Part shown: one piece after another, positions 23,136-37,900 of the stretch
Layout: every line of letters starts with the position of its first letter
Numbering within the stretch: the first letter of the stretch is position 1
Source of the DNA: Marasmius tenuissimus
Lineage: Eukaryota; Basidiomycota; Agaricomycetes; Agaricales; Marasmiaceae
Length of the DNA: 64,000 nucleotides
Direction: 5' to 3'
Assembly (NCBI GenBank): GCA_029532415.1
Contig: JAQOTA010000058.1
Span: 992,001 to 1,056,000 of the forward strand
Position numbers and translations under genes: made by a program
Notes under the pieces: model-generated
The model's input: the letters and a program-made list of their open reading frames with translations, nothing else
What the model was told of the DNA's origin: nothing
Database searches by the model: none

Positions 23136-25313
23136 TCATCGGATATGTTTTATGTCATGCACAAACACAGTCTTCGTTGAGTCACCATGCCAGCCACGGT
23201 TACTGCTCGAACTGACGAGAAACCTCGCCCCAGGATCAACAACTTCAAGATGTCAGCAAGCGTTCGGCGTTAGAACGTAAATCACTCACTCATCTGTGAG
23301 ATATATCCTCCATGGTGGCCGGGTATAATCTTAAATTGTATCTTGGTTCTTCCGGATGCATCGGCCTCCACAGCATCAGCGACGTTCCAGAGCCGTATGT
23401 TGTCTATAGAAGCGCTGGAAGCGGCCTAGTATAAGGTGACGGAGACTAGTAGCCAAAGGACACGTACCAAGCAATATGTCTATTATCAGGAAGCGCAACG
23501 ACACAGGATACAACCCCCGAGCTTTGGGGATTGCGTAGCGTTTTCAGTAGCCGAGGGGTGCCTAGCGGACCTACACGACCTATCTGCCTCATATCGTATA
23601 CCTCTACTGCTCCGTTTCGTCGACCGGCGCATATCTGGGCCCCATCAGCGGACCAACAGGCCTTCACGCACGATGAGATGTATCGAATCAGAAGACAAGG
23701 AGTGCAACCACGCACCGACAAGCACCAGGGAGGTGTTTTTTCGCTCAGACCCAAACGCCCAACGCCCTGTCCAGGAGAGTGAACCCTCTTGTCCCATAGC
23801 ATGATCTGCCCATCAATCGCGACAGACATTAAGATGTCCGGCGAAAAGGTCCGGTACCGTTCGGAATCAAGGAGGGGCGGAGCACCCTTTGGAACAGGGA
23901 CGGTGTTACGGTGGGCATTGGACGCTTTCGTATTAAGCGTCATGGCCGTGTTAGGGACTTGGTTGGAGCCGTCGCCATCGTCGTCGTCAAAGAGCGAATC
24001 ATGGGATGCGTCGGACTTTGCATCCATATCCGCAGAGGGTTGCGTCTGCGAGTTCAGAGTTCCATCGTCGAGCATGTCATGATCCAAGTCGACCGTTATT
24101 GGCGAGCCAGTCCTCGTGTAAACAGCATCCGTGGGTCTGACAGCTACGCATGTGAGCTGTGATCCGTGTGCTGTAAATTTCCTGACATTTTGCCCAGTGT
24201 TCAAGTCCCATTGCTGGCGATATAGATGAATGGTAGCTTGTGGCTGATTCCAAAAGAAAGAAACTCACGATAACATCGCCATCCCATCCAGCGCTAAAAA
24301 ACCCTTTTTCATCGTGGTCCATGGACATCGAGGAGACAGCGTCGCGGTGGCCGACAAGGGTGTGGCATAATCGACCAGGTTCGTGCCTTACAGTCAAGAG
24401 GTTGATAGGGCCGCTCTGGAACGCTGTCAGTTTGGTTTGGACAAATGGCCAAGTAGAAAACCGCACGTTGGATCCCGCTAGTGCCCAGAGACCGTCTGAG
24501 TGCATGATTAGACTGTAAACCGGAGCGGGTACACGCTCGCCTTCCGTCGCCGGAGGGGAATGCGATGGGTTCTCCCACCAAAACCTAATCTGACCGGCCT
24601 TCATGATTCCTTCAACCACACCGGAGTGATGTCGCTGAGGTGCCGTCAAGAAGTTCTTCGAATTGAGGGCTGTAAAGATATCATAGTCACGAATGTAACC
24701 ATCCTCAGAACCGGTCAGAAGGTGGGTCATGCAGTGTGTTGCAGCCAACGCATGGGTAGGAACAGGATGGGGAAGGGCGCATATCGCTTCGATCGTGAAC
24801 GTCCGTGGGGCCGTACGCAGTCGGAGCCCATTTCGACGAATGCTGGCTGGGGAAGGTGACCGTCTATTTGCCAATGGTACAGGGGAGGGGGCTCAAGTTA
24901 CTCAATGTCGGGAATGTACTGAACACACAAAATGGCCGTCATACCTTTGGTACCATGGCTTGACTGAGGTTCTGAAGATGAGCGATTAGGGATTGCGGCT
25001 AGATCAGCAGCGAGGGCCTCCCCCAAAGGATCCCCGGAAATCTCATTCACGGCCTCCTCTTCGTCGTCATCGTCGTCGGACCCATCGTCAGAGTCATCTG
25101 AAGGGTCGTCCTGTAATACAGTTTGGACTGTGAATTACGAGTACCTAGTCAAAGATAACCCACGTCGTCTGGATCTGGTTCTGTCGTCGCGTCGTCGGGT
25201 GGGACAACATCAACGATATTCTCTTCCTCCATATCACGGTCAGGTTCATCGTCTCCATCTCCATCCTCTTCCATATCATCAAATAACTCTTCATCGGATT
25301 CGCTGGGTTGCAT
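23136..25313 (-). CDS. SPT8: SPT8, WD40 subunit of SAGA
   Basis: Exons 25313-25164, 25110-24945, 24891-24269, 24213-23468, 23414-23290 and 23242-23136 give 638 aa. A very acidic N-terminus (D/E runs, residues 8-80) leads to the hallmark FTIEAICALPHPVPTHALAAT, CMTHLLTGSEDGYIRDYDIF, NFLTAPQRHHSGVVEGIMKAG and RFWWENP. WD repeats follow (LVGHRDAVSSM, SAGWDGDVIQWDL, FTAHGSQLTCVAVRP, DGQIMLWDKR), and the end is GWHGDSTKTVFVHDIKHIR. In yeast Spt8 helps SAGA contact TBP. The 24077-24874 frame alone would suggest a later start, but the two upstream acidic exons splice in phase. The gene is divergent from SRP54. Confidence 0.92.
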
Positions 25314-25444
25314 CGAGAACGAGGTTGGTGAACAAGGAGGAAATTCAAAGAATGCCGCGGGCAATACGAGGCGCTTAGTCGCCAAGTTCCCACGTCCAAT
25401 TACAAGCTCAGGCTGCTTTTCACCTCCATCACCAATTAAGCGAG

Positions 25445-27638
<2,194 letters not shown>

Positions 27639-27762
27639 TCTACGCTCTATGTACTATCGCACCATACATACTCCGTCTTGATTTACCAGTGTATTAATGT
27701 AGCCAAATTGTAAGTTTATCTGGGAATCGGATCATGAAAACCAAAGTCGGGACTTGAACGCA

Positions 27763-27813
27763 ACGCGTACAAACAGAGATCAAACAACGCGTACGCGCGT
27801 TTTTGTCACGCGT
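27763..27813. promoter_or_regulatory. Array of three MluI boxes (ACGCGT) before RPA2
   Basis: ACGCGT occurs at 27763-27768, 27787-27792 and 27808-27813, the last one 25 bp from the RPA2 ATG. MBF-type factors bind this box in yeasts and drive G1/S transcription of replication genes, RPA among them. Confidence 0.7.
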
Positions 27814-27837
27814 TTCCAACGTTGATCACTTTCTACC

Positions 27838-28988
27838 ATGAGTCAAGGTTAGCCTACACAAAATGTTCTCTATCTCGCTCTCTCGCAAACATTGACCCTG
27901 TGCAGATTTCTACGGCGGAGGAGGCTTCACCAACTCACCATTCAGCGGCAGCGTTGATGGAAGCCCAAGTTCTGGTGCTCGCGTGAGTTCACACTTCATT
28001 TGCTCCTCCATCACCTTGTCTAATCGCGTCGCAGAGAGATATCACGCATTCTTTGACTCCAGTATTTATCTCACAACTACACAAGGCCTCTCAAGCACAT
28101 GCCGATGCGGAATGGAAGCTAGATGACGCGCCGGTTGGGCAAGTGAGTTGAGGACTCTTTTCACATAAGGGATACATGTTCATCAGGCTTTCAGGTGACG
28201 CTCGTCGGCCACGTCGCTGAGATACGAAAGCAAAGCTCTCACATAACATACAAATTTGAGGATCAACTCGGTACAATCGAAGCTCGTACTTGGAGCGAAG
28301 GAAGCGAAGATGACGAGGACAAGTGGGGAGTGCAGTGCGTTTTTCTTTGCTTTTCCCCTACTTTGTTTGTGATCGTGACTCAAGCTCCTTATCAGAGTTC
28401 ACGGATACGCTCGCGTCGTGGGCACCCTCAAAAGTTTCGGTGGAAAACGATACATCAACGCCACGCACCTTCGCCCCTGCCACGACTCGAACGAGTTTTA
28501 TTTCCACATCTTCGAAGTTATATCGGTTCATCTCACTCGCAAATTCGGTCCCGTGAGTGTACCCTCCGTTCTTGATAACACGTCTGTGTTCTCACCAAAA
28601 GCCATAGCCCATGACCAACCCCAACAATATCCAGACCTCGGGGGGTGCAGTCGCAAAAGCATCTGACTACTCGGCTTCAAAAGGACCGTCAGGCGGGAAC
28701 AACAACGAGAATACTGCATGGGCGAACCTTTCTCCATTGCAACAAAGGATACTCCGCGCGATTGTTGCTCAACCAGACCACGACGTGTCTGGTGCATTTG
28801 TCGGTAATATCGCAAAAGCAGTTGGTGGTGATGCGGACGCGATCAGGTATGGTCATGATTTTTCTATTCTTCGTTTGTTAAACAGTGAAATGACGGATTT
28901 GATCTTTAGCAATGCTTTGGATCAACTCATGGATGGAGGTCATATCTACACCACGTCCGACGATTCTCATTTTGCAGTTTCGACCTGA
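27838..28988 (+). CDS. RFA2: Replication protein A 32 kDa subunit
   Basis: Exons 27838-27847, 27906-27982, 28035-28142, 28195-28334, 28396-28552, 28608-28846 and 28910-28988 give 269 aa. A Gly/Ser-rich phosphorylatable N-terminus (FYGGGGFTNSPFSGS) is followed by the OB fold: PVFISQLHKA, QVTLVGHVAEIRKQSSHITYKFEDQLG, VVGTLKSFGGKRYINATHLRP and EFYFHIFEVISVHL. The C-terminus is a winged helix (LSPLQQRILRAI, ALDQLMDGGHIYTTSDDSHF). The RPA heterotrimer coats single-stranded DNA in replication and repair. The exon 4/5 junction (KWGVQ|VHGYARVV) is the least certain splice. Three ACGCGT boxes stand immediately upstream. Confidence 0.93.
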
Positions 28989-29260
28989 TGTGTTTATGAT
29001 TTATGTACATAGTAAAAGTTTGCCTGGTAACCATTGTATATTTAAGCCTCAGCACAATGATTGGCCAAAATCGAGAGATCCCTGCACCAAGAATTGTGAC
29101 TACGATGTACAAGACAAAACTACTACTACCAATGAAAATATAGACACAAAGATGAAGCAAAAATGGATACATTTACAATGACAAGAGAAAGAATGTAAAT
29201 GGCAAGAGAAAGAACGAATGAAATGTGAGTATACCGACGAAAAGATAGATCAACCTCGCC

Positions 29261-31703
29261 CTAATAGGGACTCATCGAAGACCGTTCAACTAAAGGTTCA
29301 GTGACCACCACCTCCTCCACCCTTGCCTTCAACCAATCCAACACATCCGGCCCCAGCACAGCACAATCATGCAGTTCCAAACTGGTCAACTTTGTCGGCG
29401 CCACCCCATTAACGACCATCGAACCCGACCCACTCCCACTCCCACCCCCACTGCCACCCACATCCGGATTCCTCGCATCCACAACTTGCACAAGTTTCCC
29501 AACGCCCTCCAAATGAGCATGACAATGTTTCAACGCCAACTCTGTCAAATTCGGACACAACCACCCATTACTCGTCCCACTCCCAGGCACACCGCCCGCA
29601 ACAGCAGCAGATCCAGACAACATATCATCATCCGGAGCCCCCAACGCACTCAACAACGTATCCATCTGCGTCCCTCCAACCCTCAAACTCTCCAACCCAC
29701 CCATATCCATCAAAAAAGCCCACGACATAATCGACGACCCAGCTCCGTAATACATACTCGTCGGTGGAGTACTCGCCGAGTCGTTTGTCGCCCTCTTCCT
29801 CCCACATCCGTACCCATACGCCACACTCAAATGTTTGATCCCCCCACTACCCCCAACGGCACCCACACCCATCCTGGTAACCAACCCCTGTATGACATCC
29901 TCGATAGGATCCCGAGCCTCAATATCGATATTAAACTCTTCCAAACTCGGAAGATTCAGCGTCTCCACCAACTGCGACAGATAATAATGTCCCCCAATAC
30001 TAAACTCTGTCAGCTCAGGTAAGACGATCGGGTTGAGCGGTAACACCGCCAGCGTGACGCATTGAAAATGAAGCGATAAGCACCTCAACGATGTTCGGTT
30101 CGCCTGGAGGATGTGGGTGATGCGGTCGAGGGAGAGGTGAGTCGTGGGGAGTGCGCGGAGGTTGAGCGTGTGGAGGTTGGTGTGGAACATGGTGGATGAC
30201 CATTTGAAGGGGGCGTTTTGGAGTGTGAGGCTACGAAGTTGGGATTGAAGAGGCGGGGGCGTCGTCGACGATGATTCGGAAGACGGGGATGTCGACGGAA
30301 AGACGAGTGTGGGGAGCCATGCAGAATCACGATAATATCCCGGCTCTGCGGAAGACACTTCGAATTCCTTTAATAGTGGAGCTTCACCTGCATATGAATA
30401 TCGGTGAGCAACGAGCGAGGAAACCACCCCAAAGAATGTAACTTGCCATTGATAGATTTCAAAGCTGTAATTGAATTGAAATGTTTATCAAACCTAAAAA
30501 CAAAACGTTCCCATCTGTGCATTTGTTCGACGAGGTAGAACATAACGATCCATCCCCAATGCATGCCATTTCTGGGACCATTGCCTAATGCGCTTTCGTA
30601 CTTTGCAGCGCGCCGTTCGCGGTGTGCATGTATGGGCAAGAAGGAAGGGGGAGAGCTGGAAATGGGGGAGCTCCATCCATCATGGATACTCGTAACGGGA
30701 TGTGAGGCAAGAGGCACAATGAGAGGGGTGTGAGCAGGGGGAAGGGGTGTCGCCGGATGGGGTATCACATAGTGCGTGACAGGGGGACTAGCCGCCAACG
30801 GACTCCCAGCGCCACCGGGAAAGCTGACTTGATGATGATGATGATAGGCAGACAAGGAGGAGTAGAAAACTGCAGCCGGAGAAGCGGGAGATGTCGATCG
30901 ACGACCTCTGATACGGGTGTTCGGCGAGATATCAGATGAAGTGTTGACAACTCTGAGATAGATCTCAATGTCAAGAGGTACAGTGGGGCCTGACCGTTCG
31001 AGCCAGAGCCTAATGATGTCTGGAGATGAATGTTGGGTGGTGAGAAGGCGGATCTGTCCGTGCCGATGGTCAGCTGAAGAACCCAAAAACATTCAAGACG
31101 TTCGAGTATGGAAAAAAAGGAATGTTGTGGATGGTGTGCCATGATGAATTAGGCCAAAGGAGAAGGAAAACAACCGAGGATGCCAGAATTGCGGTGATTC
31201 TCACAGTCGCAAAGAAAGCATACGAACACGGATACGAATAGAATAGAATAGAAAGAATAGAAAGGAAGAACGAGCGAGCGAACGAACGGTACCTTTGACC
31301 AGATTTTGGGCATGCTGAGAGCCAATCTCCGCCACTTTCTACACACCGCTGAGAGAATCCATGCGCAACATGGGTGTTCGTCGAAACACCAATAAAAGAC
31401 ATAGCTGAGGAGCTCGGATGGGAGTCGACGAATAGGAGAGAGATACGAGCGAGTGAGAAGGATTTGGTCTTCAATATCAGACTTTTCCCTGGCCATTTCG
31501 TTTATGGCACACCTCGCCTCGAGGACAATCTGGGCAAGATGAGCTTCTGCCTGGGCGATCCTGTCATTGAGCTTGCCCAAGTCCTTGACATGATGAGTGA
31601 GCTTGAGTTTTGCATTGGCAAGAGAGACGAGCGTTGGGGGGTCCGGGAGTCCTGCGATATCACCAGACCGAGCGGTTGGTGATGGACTTGATTCAGGGAA
31701 CAT
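29261..31703 (-). CDS. F-box protein with leucine-rich C-terminus
   Basis: Exons 31703-31293, 31053-30447 and 30387-29261 give 714 aa. A coiled-coil helix (LKLTHHVKDLGKLNDRIAQAEAHL region, ending in MAREKSDIEDQI) precedes an F-box (SPIRRLPSELLSYVFYWCF, then WILSAVCRKWRRLALSMPKIWSK). This is the usual arrangement in the large Agaricomycete F-box family. The C-terminal half has irregular leucine-rich segments (LRSLTLQNAPF, LHTLNLRALP, LTELALKHC, LTSLELHDC) that should bind a substrate. Such proteins are SCF ubiquitin-ligase adaptors. A His/Pro/Ser-rich insert lies at about residues 180-290. Intron 1 is unusually long (239 nt) and holds a GAATA repeat. Intron 2 starts with GC (ATG|GCAAGT). Confidence 0.82.
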
Positions 31704-32017
31704 GGTGGTAGGAAGAGAAGAGGAGGGCTTCTGTTTCAAAGTCCGATAAGACCGAGGCGGGGTGATTTGCACGAGTTGTATTACCGGGTGGGTAGAGGTA
31801 CATATAGTAGCAAGTTATAGGCAAGTATATAGGCAAGTGATAAGCCGTTATAAGCCGTTTTATAATCTTTTATGATGACTTTTCAGGTCCAGAATGATTC
31901 AGAATGATTCAAAGTAGTACAGCAGGTCCCACAAGCGCGGCGCCGCCTGCACACTGTTCCGCCACCTCACAATCTCCATCACCATGGTTCACCATGGGTT
32001 CATCACCACGGGTCCAT
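31704..32017. other. Intergenic F-box 5' / TOA2 3'
   Basis: About 310 bp with direct short repeats such as ATAAGCCGTT (31840-31860) and CAGAATGATTCA (31890-31910). No gene seen. Confidence 0.5.
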
Positions 32018-32533
32018 TTACTTCTTCCCCGTTTCTATTGCATCCCCGTTCTTACACGCAATAATCTTGATTTTCTGCGCATTAACCATCTCATTATTCT
32101 CCATCTTGAACGACGCATTCTTCACAATAAATGTCCACACGTCGTCACATAACCTGTAGGTGTGTAGGTGGCCCTGGGAGGTAACAAATCCCGTCAGACA
32201 CTCATTCCAATCCAAATGTCGCTTCCAGGACCCACTTTGAGACTGGTTTTCGTCTTGACCTGCTTGACCATGATATCCGCAAGGGATTTGTCAAACTTTG
32301 TGAAATGGTTCAGTAAATCCAAGCGGACAGGAGGAACGAACGCACCTGTTGGAGGACCTTCATAGCGAGTTGGGGCGTGATCTGACCACTTGTGATGAGC
32401 TCGTCCAGCGAGTCGGTGAGTGCCATTCCGATCCTGCAGTCCAAATTAGCTAGGTGTAATGATTCGCGGGTGCAGAGAAAAGAAGAAAAACGTACGATGA
32501 GCCACGGTAGAATTCGTAGTAAGCAGTGGCCAT
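32018..32533 (-). CDS. TOA2: TFIIA small (gamma) subunit
   Basis: Exons 32533-32496, 32433-32346, 32295-32236 and 32173-32018 give 113 aa, the normal size. The N-terminal four-helix part reads [21 protein letters not shown], then [20 protein letters not shown]. The C-terminal beta part reads [20 protein letters not shown] and [13 protein letters not shown] stabilises TBP on promoter DNA. Upstream in-frame sequence to about 32647 has no ATG, and the ATG at 32533 fits the family start. Confidence 0.95.
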
Positions 32534-34307
32534 GGTGGATTGACTCAAGGAGGATCCCGTGGCTGTGCTATTACTGAGCAATCCTACCTCCAGTAGCCGC
32601 TCAAATTGGGCGGAGTCGGTCGCTCGGGGACGAATATTTTGCGCCAAAACGTCATTTAATTTCCTTGATATTACATACCTCGGCCGGGCGGATGATAGGT
32701 TTAGGAGGCTCAGGCAACAAACCTTTAAGGCCTTAAGGTTTTCGCCGACGTGTGCGGTCAGTCAAAGTATGTACATCGGTACCTGCACATCGACAGCCTT
32801 CATCTTTCTGCCTAGAATCCGCGGACAAGTGCCTTTACTTGCCTAGACTTGCCTCGAGGATGTCAAGATTTCATGCAAAGTGCGGGAACTCGGAAGTTTG
32901 CTCCGGCGCTTGTGCTACTCCGATCGAAGGCGACGTGGAATGACGGTCATTTTTCATCTTCAGTTTCAGTTTCTGTCATTGTCTGTAGACAACTAGTATC
33001 GCGGAGTCAACTAGTCACCTAGTCATGAAATCATGGATTGCACTCCAACCAAGCGACTGACTTGGGACTCACAAGGAGCAATATGTCAAGGGACATTGGT
33101 CGCGCCGAACATTGTCAAGACATATTGCAAAGGTGTGGAGTCCTCATTGAGATCATTCCGGCGAACAAAGTAGTACGAGAACATACTCAATTGGGAGCGG
33201 AAGTGGCCACATTGAACATTCGCAGAGGTGAGTCTTCCATCGGATATAGAGTTGCCGAATACCCGAACGCTTCCAAATAAGGTATGTATCTGTGTCTTGT
33301 ATTCGTTATTCGTCACGACGCATCGTTCAACTTCTTGTTGATATCCCTTCATCCACCCCAGTCTCCTTCGCGAAACTCGTCAGAATGAACAACAGGAAGG
33401 AGTTGAATTTCCACCCTCAAAGGCTTCTGCGACAGATCTCCCAATCCTTAAACTCATCTACGGGCCACGCATACAGACGGCCCGCAGAGCCTCTGTCGAG
33501 TTGGATAGGCCAAAGCTCATCGACGGAGCAATATGGCTTTGCTCGACCCGCCAGGGGTGCCCCGTCATGGTCCGAAAATCCGTTAACCGCGAAAATGTTG
33601 GCCCGACGGTTGGAATGCCGAGCTCGCAGACTGCAAGGCCAGAATTGTTGGTCTCCGCAACAGTTCTCCCAATCCTCAGCCTCACCCACGCAGGTAGACC
33701 AAGGCTCGCTAACGAAGAAACATTCGCTGTCGAGAACAAGCGGATCTCGTTTCTTCTAGACCAGGGGTACTTTGTCGTGGGTCCGCTGGGGATTCATTGA
33801 CTCACAAAACGTCGGGGCGGGCCTGACGGTTGGAATGCCGAGCTCGCGGATTAAACTTAAACTTAAAGGTCGTATTTTCCGTCTCGATCTCCATTCGCCA
33901 GAGCCGAAATGGCAGAAAGGAGGTACGATCGAAACATTCTGGGTATTCAAAGTGAATGACGATTCGGAATGCAGAATGCTTGGCCTGGTTCTAGTGCGGT
34001 GTTGTTTCCCTGGACCTGTAGGGAAACAATTTTGGTGAGTAATAATGAAGTCTCGTCAATCGTGAGTGACGCACTGCTTCCCCCTGCTGCTAATCGAGGA
34101 TCTCCAGGCGAATTGCTGCTGTGGATGAAATGGCAGCTTGCGCCACACCCGTATCGTCTTGATGGACAATTTTTCGTAGCAAACTTACCCTCCTCGAATG
34201 TTGCAATCGACTTGGGTTAATCGAGCATACCCGGGGATCTCAGGCATATGTCACTTCGCTTTTGCCTAGAAGAATACATCGTCCATTCAAGTCGCCTTCT
34301 CATTCAG
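32534..34307. other. Intergenic, gene-poor, with degenerate repeats
   Basis: No frame in this 1.8 kb shows a recognisable family, and the longer frames (for example 33292-33759) have odd composition and no introns that join them. A 23-bp exact repeat (33605-33627 and 33825-33847, exactly 220 bp apart) sits inside longer, diverged flanking similarity. I see no transposase or RT motif. Confidence 0.5.
33605..33847. repeat. 220-bp-spaced direct repeat
   Basis: GACGGTTGGAATGCCGAGCT plus CGC is identical at 33605-33627 and 33825-33847. The roughly 60 bp before each copy are similar but diverged (GACC..CCAGGGGT and ATGGTCCG / GTGGGTCCG blocks). Confidence 0.75.
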
Positions 34308-34715
34308 TTTCGTTGTGTCCGTTGGGCGACATGTTCTAGCACCAATAGCTGTCCATGGCAGTTGAGTGCGCTGCTTGACCCTCGTTCGATGCGCGAAACA
34401 TATTCATCCTTATTCCTGCTTCTCCCCCACAGCTCGATTGTGGACTGACCGCATCTGGCAATCCTGTTGCAAGAGTTTGTTCTCGAACGCAAGGAGCGAG
34501 GTAAATATAGCAAAGATGCTTTTCGTTGTGTCCGTTGTGCGACATGTTCCAGCACTATTCGCTGTTGATGGTAGGTCAGTATTATCTTTGACCCCTGTTC
34601 GACGCGCGAAATATACTCACCTTTATCTCTCCCTCTATTCTGCAGCTCGATCGTCGACTGACCGCGTCTGGCAATTATGTTGCAAGAGTCTGTTCTCGAA
34701 AATACAGAGATGCTT
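34308..34715. repeat. Tandem direct repeat, two diverged units of about 0.2 kb
   Basis: Unit A is 34308-34520 and unit B 34521-34715. Both begin TTTCGTTGTGTCCGTTG and end in AGATGCT, and they share blocks in the same order: GCGACATGTTC, TTCGA.GCGCGAAA, CAGCTCGAT, GACTGACCGC and GTTGCAAGAGT. The units abut directly. Neither codes for anything I recognise. Confidence 0.85.
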
Positions 34716-34971
34716 ACACTATCTCCCCATTTGGTCCTGAATGACAATCAAACTTCCAGTGGGTGGTGAGCACAATCCAGACAATAGAACACAATCAGTT
34801 GGGAGGACGCGGGGTACCGTGACTTTGGCCATTCGACTGAACGCGAAGTCGCGCTCTTTACAACATTCCCACTTCACTCTCACTCTCACTCCCAGTTCAA
34901 TCACCACTTTCTTCTGTTCTTTTCACGAAACACAATTTGTTAGACCTCTATTTGTTTTCCTCTTACGAATC

Positions 34972-37900
34972 ATGACGACCAACAGCTCTAACGAGCCAAC
35001 GAATTGGGCGACAGTTCCTCATTCTCATTTATACTCCACTTCCTCCTTGATCAACAACGCTGTCCACGCAGGCGATGGACAGCCCGACGTTCAAACTGCT
35101 CCCTACTATCCCTCTTGTGACCTCACGAGTTCCAACAATTGGAACAACCCGGACGGCCCTGCTCAACATCCGATCGACTATTCGCAGAACCACAACGAAC
35201 AGGACTTTGATAACTACAATGGCCAATGTGTGTACCCACTATCTTTTTCTGTTCTAGTTCATTTCTGATCCTTTCTGAAGTCCAAGGCTTTGCCCAACCC
35301 GTGCCCCATGAACAGTGGGCCTCCGAACACCAACACTCCGTCGTCGCTGCCGACGTCGATCCCAGCCTCCAGTCGGGCTACTTCTCTAGCTCTGCGCCAT
35401 CCACCGCCTCTACCTTCTCATATTCGACTGCAAGCGACATGCCCGCCAATGGGTACGCGTACCAATCGGCTGAATGCCAACCGACTTGGGATACAATGGC
35501 CACCGTCCCTCCTCCTTCGCAGCTGCCAGTAGCTTCTCGTTACTATACACAATCGCCCGCTGTCTCTGACTTCTCATCGTCGACTGCGAACAACGCTTCC
35601 GCCGATGCGCACACGCACTATTGCCAACCAGTTGACTCCCAGCTGGCTTGGGGTCCAGCGGCCACCGTCCCTCCTCCTCCTCAACAGTTGGCAGCAGCTT
35701 CTCATGACCCTGCCCAGTCCCCTGCTGCTGCCTATGACTTTCCTTCATCTGCAAACACCACGTCCGATGCCCACCTATACCCGCCAGTTCATTCTCAACC
35801 AACTTGGGGTACGGCGGTCACCACGCCAGCTCCTCCTCCTCACTATCCTGCACAGTCGCCTGTTGCCTCCGAGTTCTCATCCTCCCACACGCTACTATCT
35901 ACGGACAACATGATCCAACCGGACCGGTGGTACATAACCAATTCCCAGGCCTCATGGGATACGTCGACGACTATTGCTCCTACCCAGCAGATGCAATCAC
36001 CTCAGAGACCAGCCCAGTATCGTCTCCCCCAGCCTGGGTCTCAGCCACACCCGTCTACTATCCCTCCACTCCCAACGCAATCTGTTTCTGGACAATGGCA
36101 GGAACCGTCACCGCTCGGTACGACCCCATCTCCTGCAATAGCTCAGCAGACGCCCTCGCCAACTCAGACGATCGGAACAGGCAAGGGAAAGGGCAAGGAG
36201 GTCCCTGACCTAACTGACCTCGCGCGATTCGTGCCCCCACCCCCACCGACCATGGAAATACTTTGGGATAACTCGACCCCGGATACGATGAAGACCTTCT
36301 TGGAGAAGAAGGCCGAGATTGAAGCCAATAGACTTAGTGAGTCGAGGAGTCGATCGGTCTCAGTTTCGACCCCGGAGTCGTCAATGAGCGCACAGCCCGC
36401 TCGAGGTCATGGAAAAGGCAAGGGGAAGGGGAAGGGGAAGGGAAATCAGGCGGTGTTGAACTCGATGCCGCCTCCGCCGGTCCCTCCAGTCGTTGGTACT
36501 TCTCGGCAAACTCGAGCGGGGTCGTCTTCCGCGTCTTCGTCTGTGTCTCGTACTCGTCGCTCTCAAAAACGATCTCGATCTGATGAAGATGGGGAGGAGG
36601 ATGGCCATCAGCCCTCTGGAAGTGGCTCGAACAAACGCGCCTGCGAAGATTTCGCCTCTCCCTGTCTCCCTCAGCAGGCCGCGAAGATCGGTCAAGTGGC
36701 AGACCCAGTGCCTGAGAACATGAGGTCTGCTGTTGTCAAGGCTGTCGAGGACGGGCTGGAATGGCAGAAACGGCGTCTCTCGAATTGGGTTGCATTTTTC
36801 GTAAGTCTGTCTACCAGAAAGGATTACTCGAAGTAAATTACTAACCAAGTTGTACGACAGCGCGACCGGGTTCAGATATGTCAATGTGATGCAGCTAAGG
36901 TGACAACGATTAGAATGTTTTCCGGTATAAACCATCCATGTCTGAATTGCTTGAAACGGTGTGTCTGCCCTCTACTCGAATTTTGTGGTCGTTTCCTGAT
37001 TTCCTGACTTTATAGACTCCTTAACGACGCCCGAGCGCTCACCTGGCTCGGATGCACGACCATCCCTTCCCATGCGGGAAAATACCCAAAACGATGGGCA
37101 CGTCTCGAATCCTTCGACTCCGCCCTCTATCACGAGCATTTCCCCATTGTGGAATGGTTGGGCCACATCGCTTTGCACTCCCGCGTCAACAAGAGGACGG
37201 GGGAGATCTCATACTTCTTCGAGGCTCCCATTTACCTGTGGTGGTCCGCACGTTCCAAGATCGATGGACGAGGGGATCTTCCCCCGCCGAAGGAAGAGTA
37301 TGGAGAACGGGAAGAGGTTTATGGGTTTGAGGAGCCGATTTGGGTCTGGTCTACGCCTACGGAGGATGCAGACTTGGCTAGCCAGTCCTTCCCCAATCGC
37401 GCACCGAGTGTTGGGGAGCTGGAGTACCTGGACGTCGATGAAGTCAATATTCCTAAAGACTCACAGGCTGAGGGCGGCGAAACGGCTTCAGACACCCCTC
37501 CCGTCGGTGATGCGACGGCTTCGCCTGTTCAGTTAGAAGAGACTTCGCAAGTCCCGGACCCTTTCGATGTCACTCTGAAAGGGCTTGACAGTGACACTGC
37601 CTCGGCTCCCGACTTTTCATACCTTTACGACCTCCTCACCACACCGGATCCTTTCAGTGCCTTCGAGGCGGACACGAACACGAACACGGATGGCAATGCT
37701 AGCGACACTACGACACAACCCGAGACCCGTGATACTATTTCCAACAAGGACGGGTTCTCAGCTCTACCTGATTCCCAAGTGCAACTTTTCGGTCGAGACT
37801 CGGGTTTGAAGGGTTTGAAGGAGAATTCGACTGATACTGGGAGCGTGGAGGAAAGCACTGCCGGCGGTGTTGCTGCTTCTGGTGATCAGTCGAGCAAGTC

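Noticed and set aside
24077..24874. Separate WD40 gene starting inside SPT8
   Set aside because: Upstream acidic exons (25313-25164, 25110-24945) join in phase and supply the normal SPT8 N-terminus.
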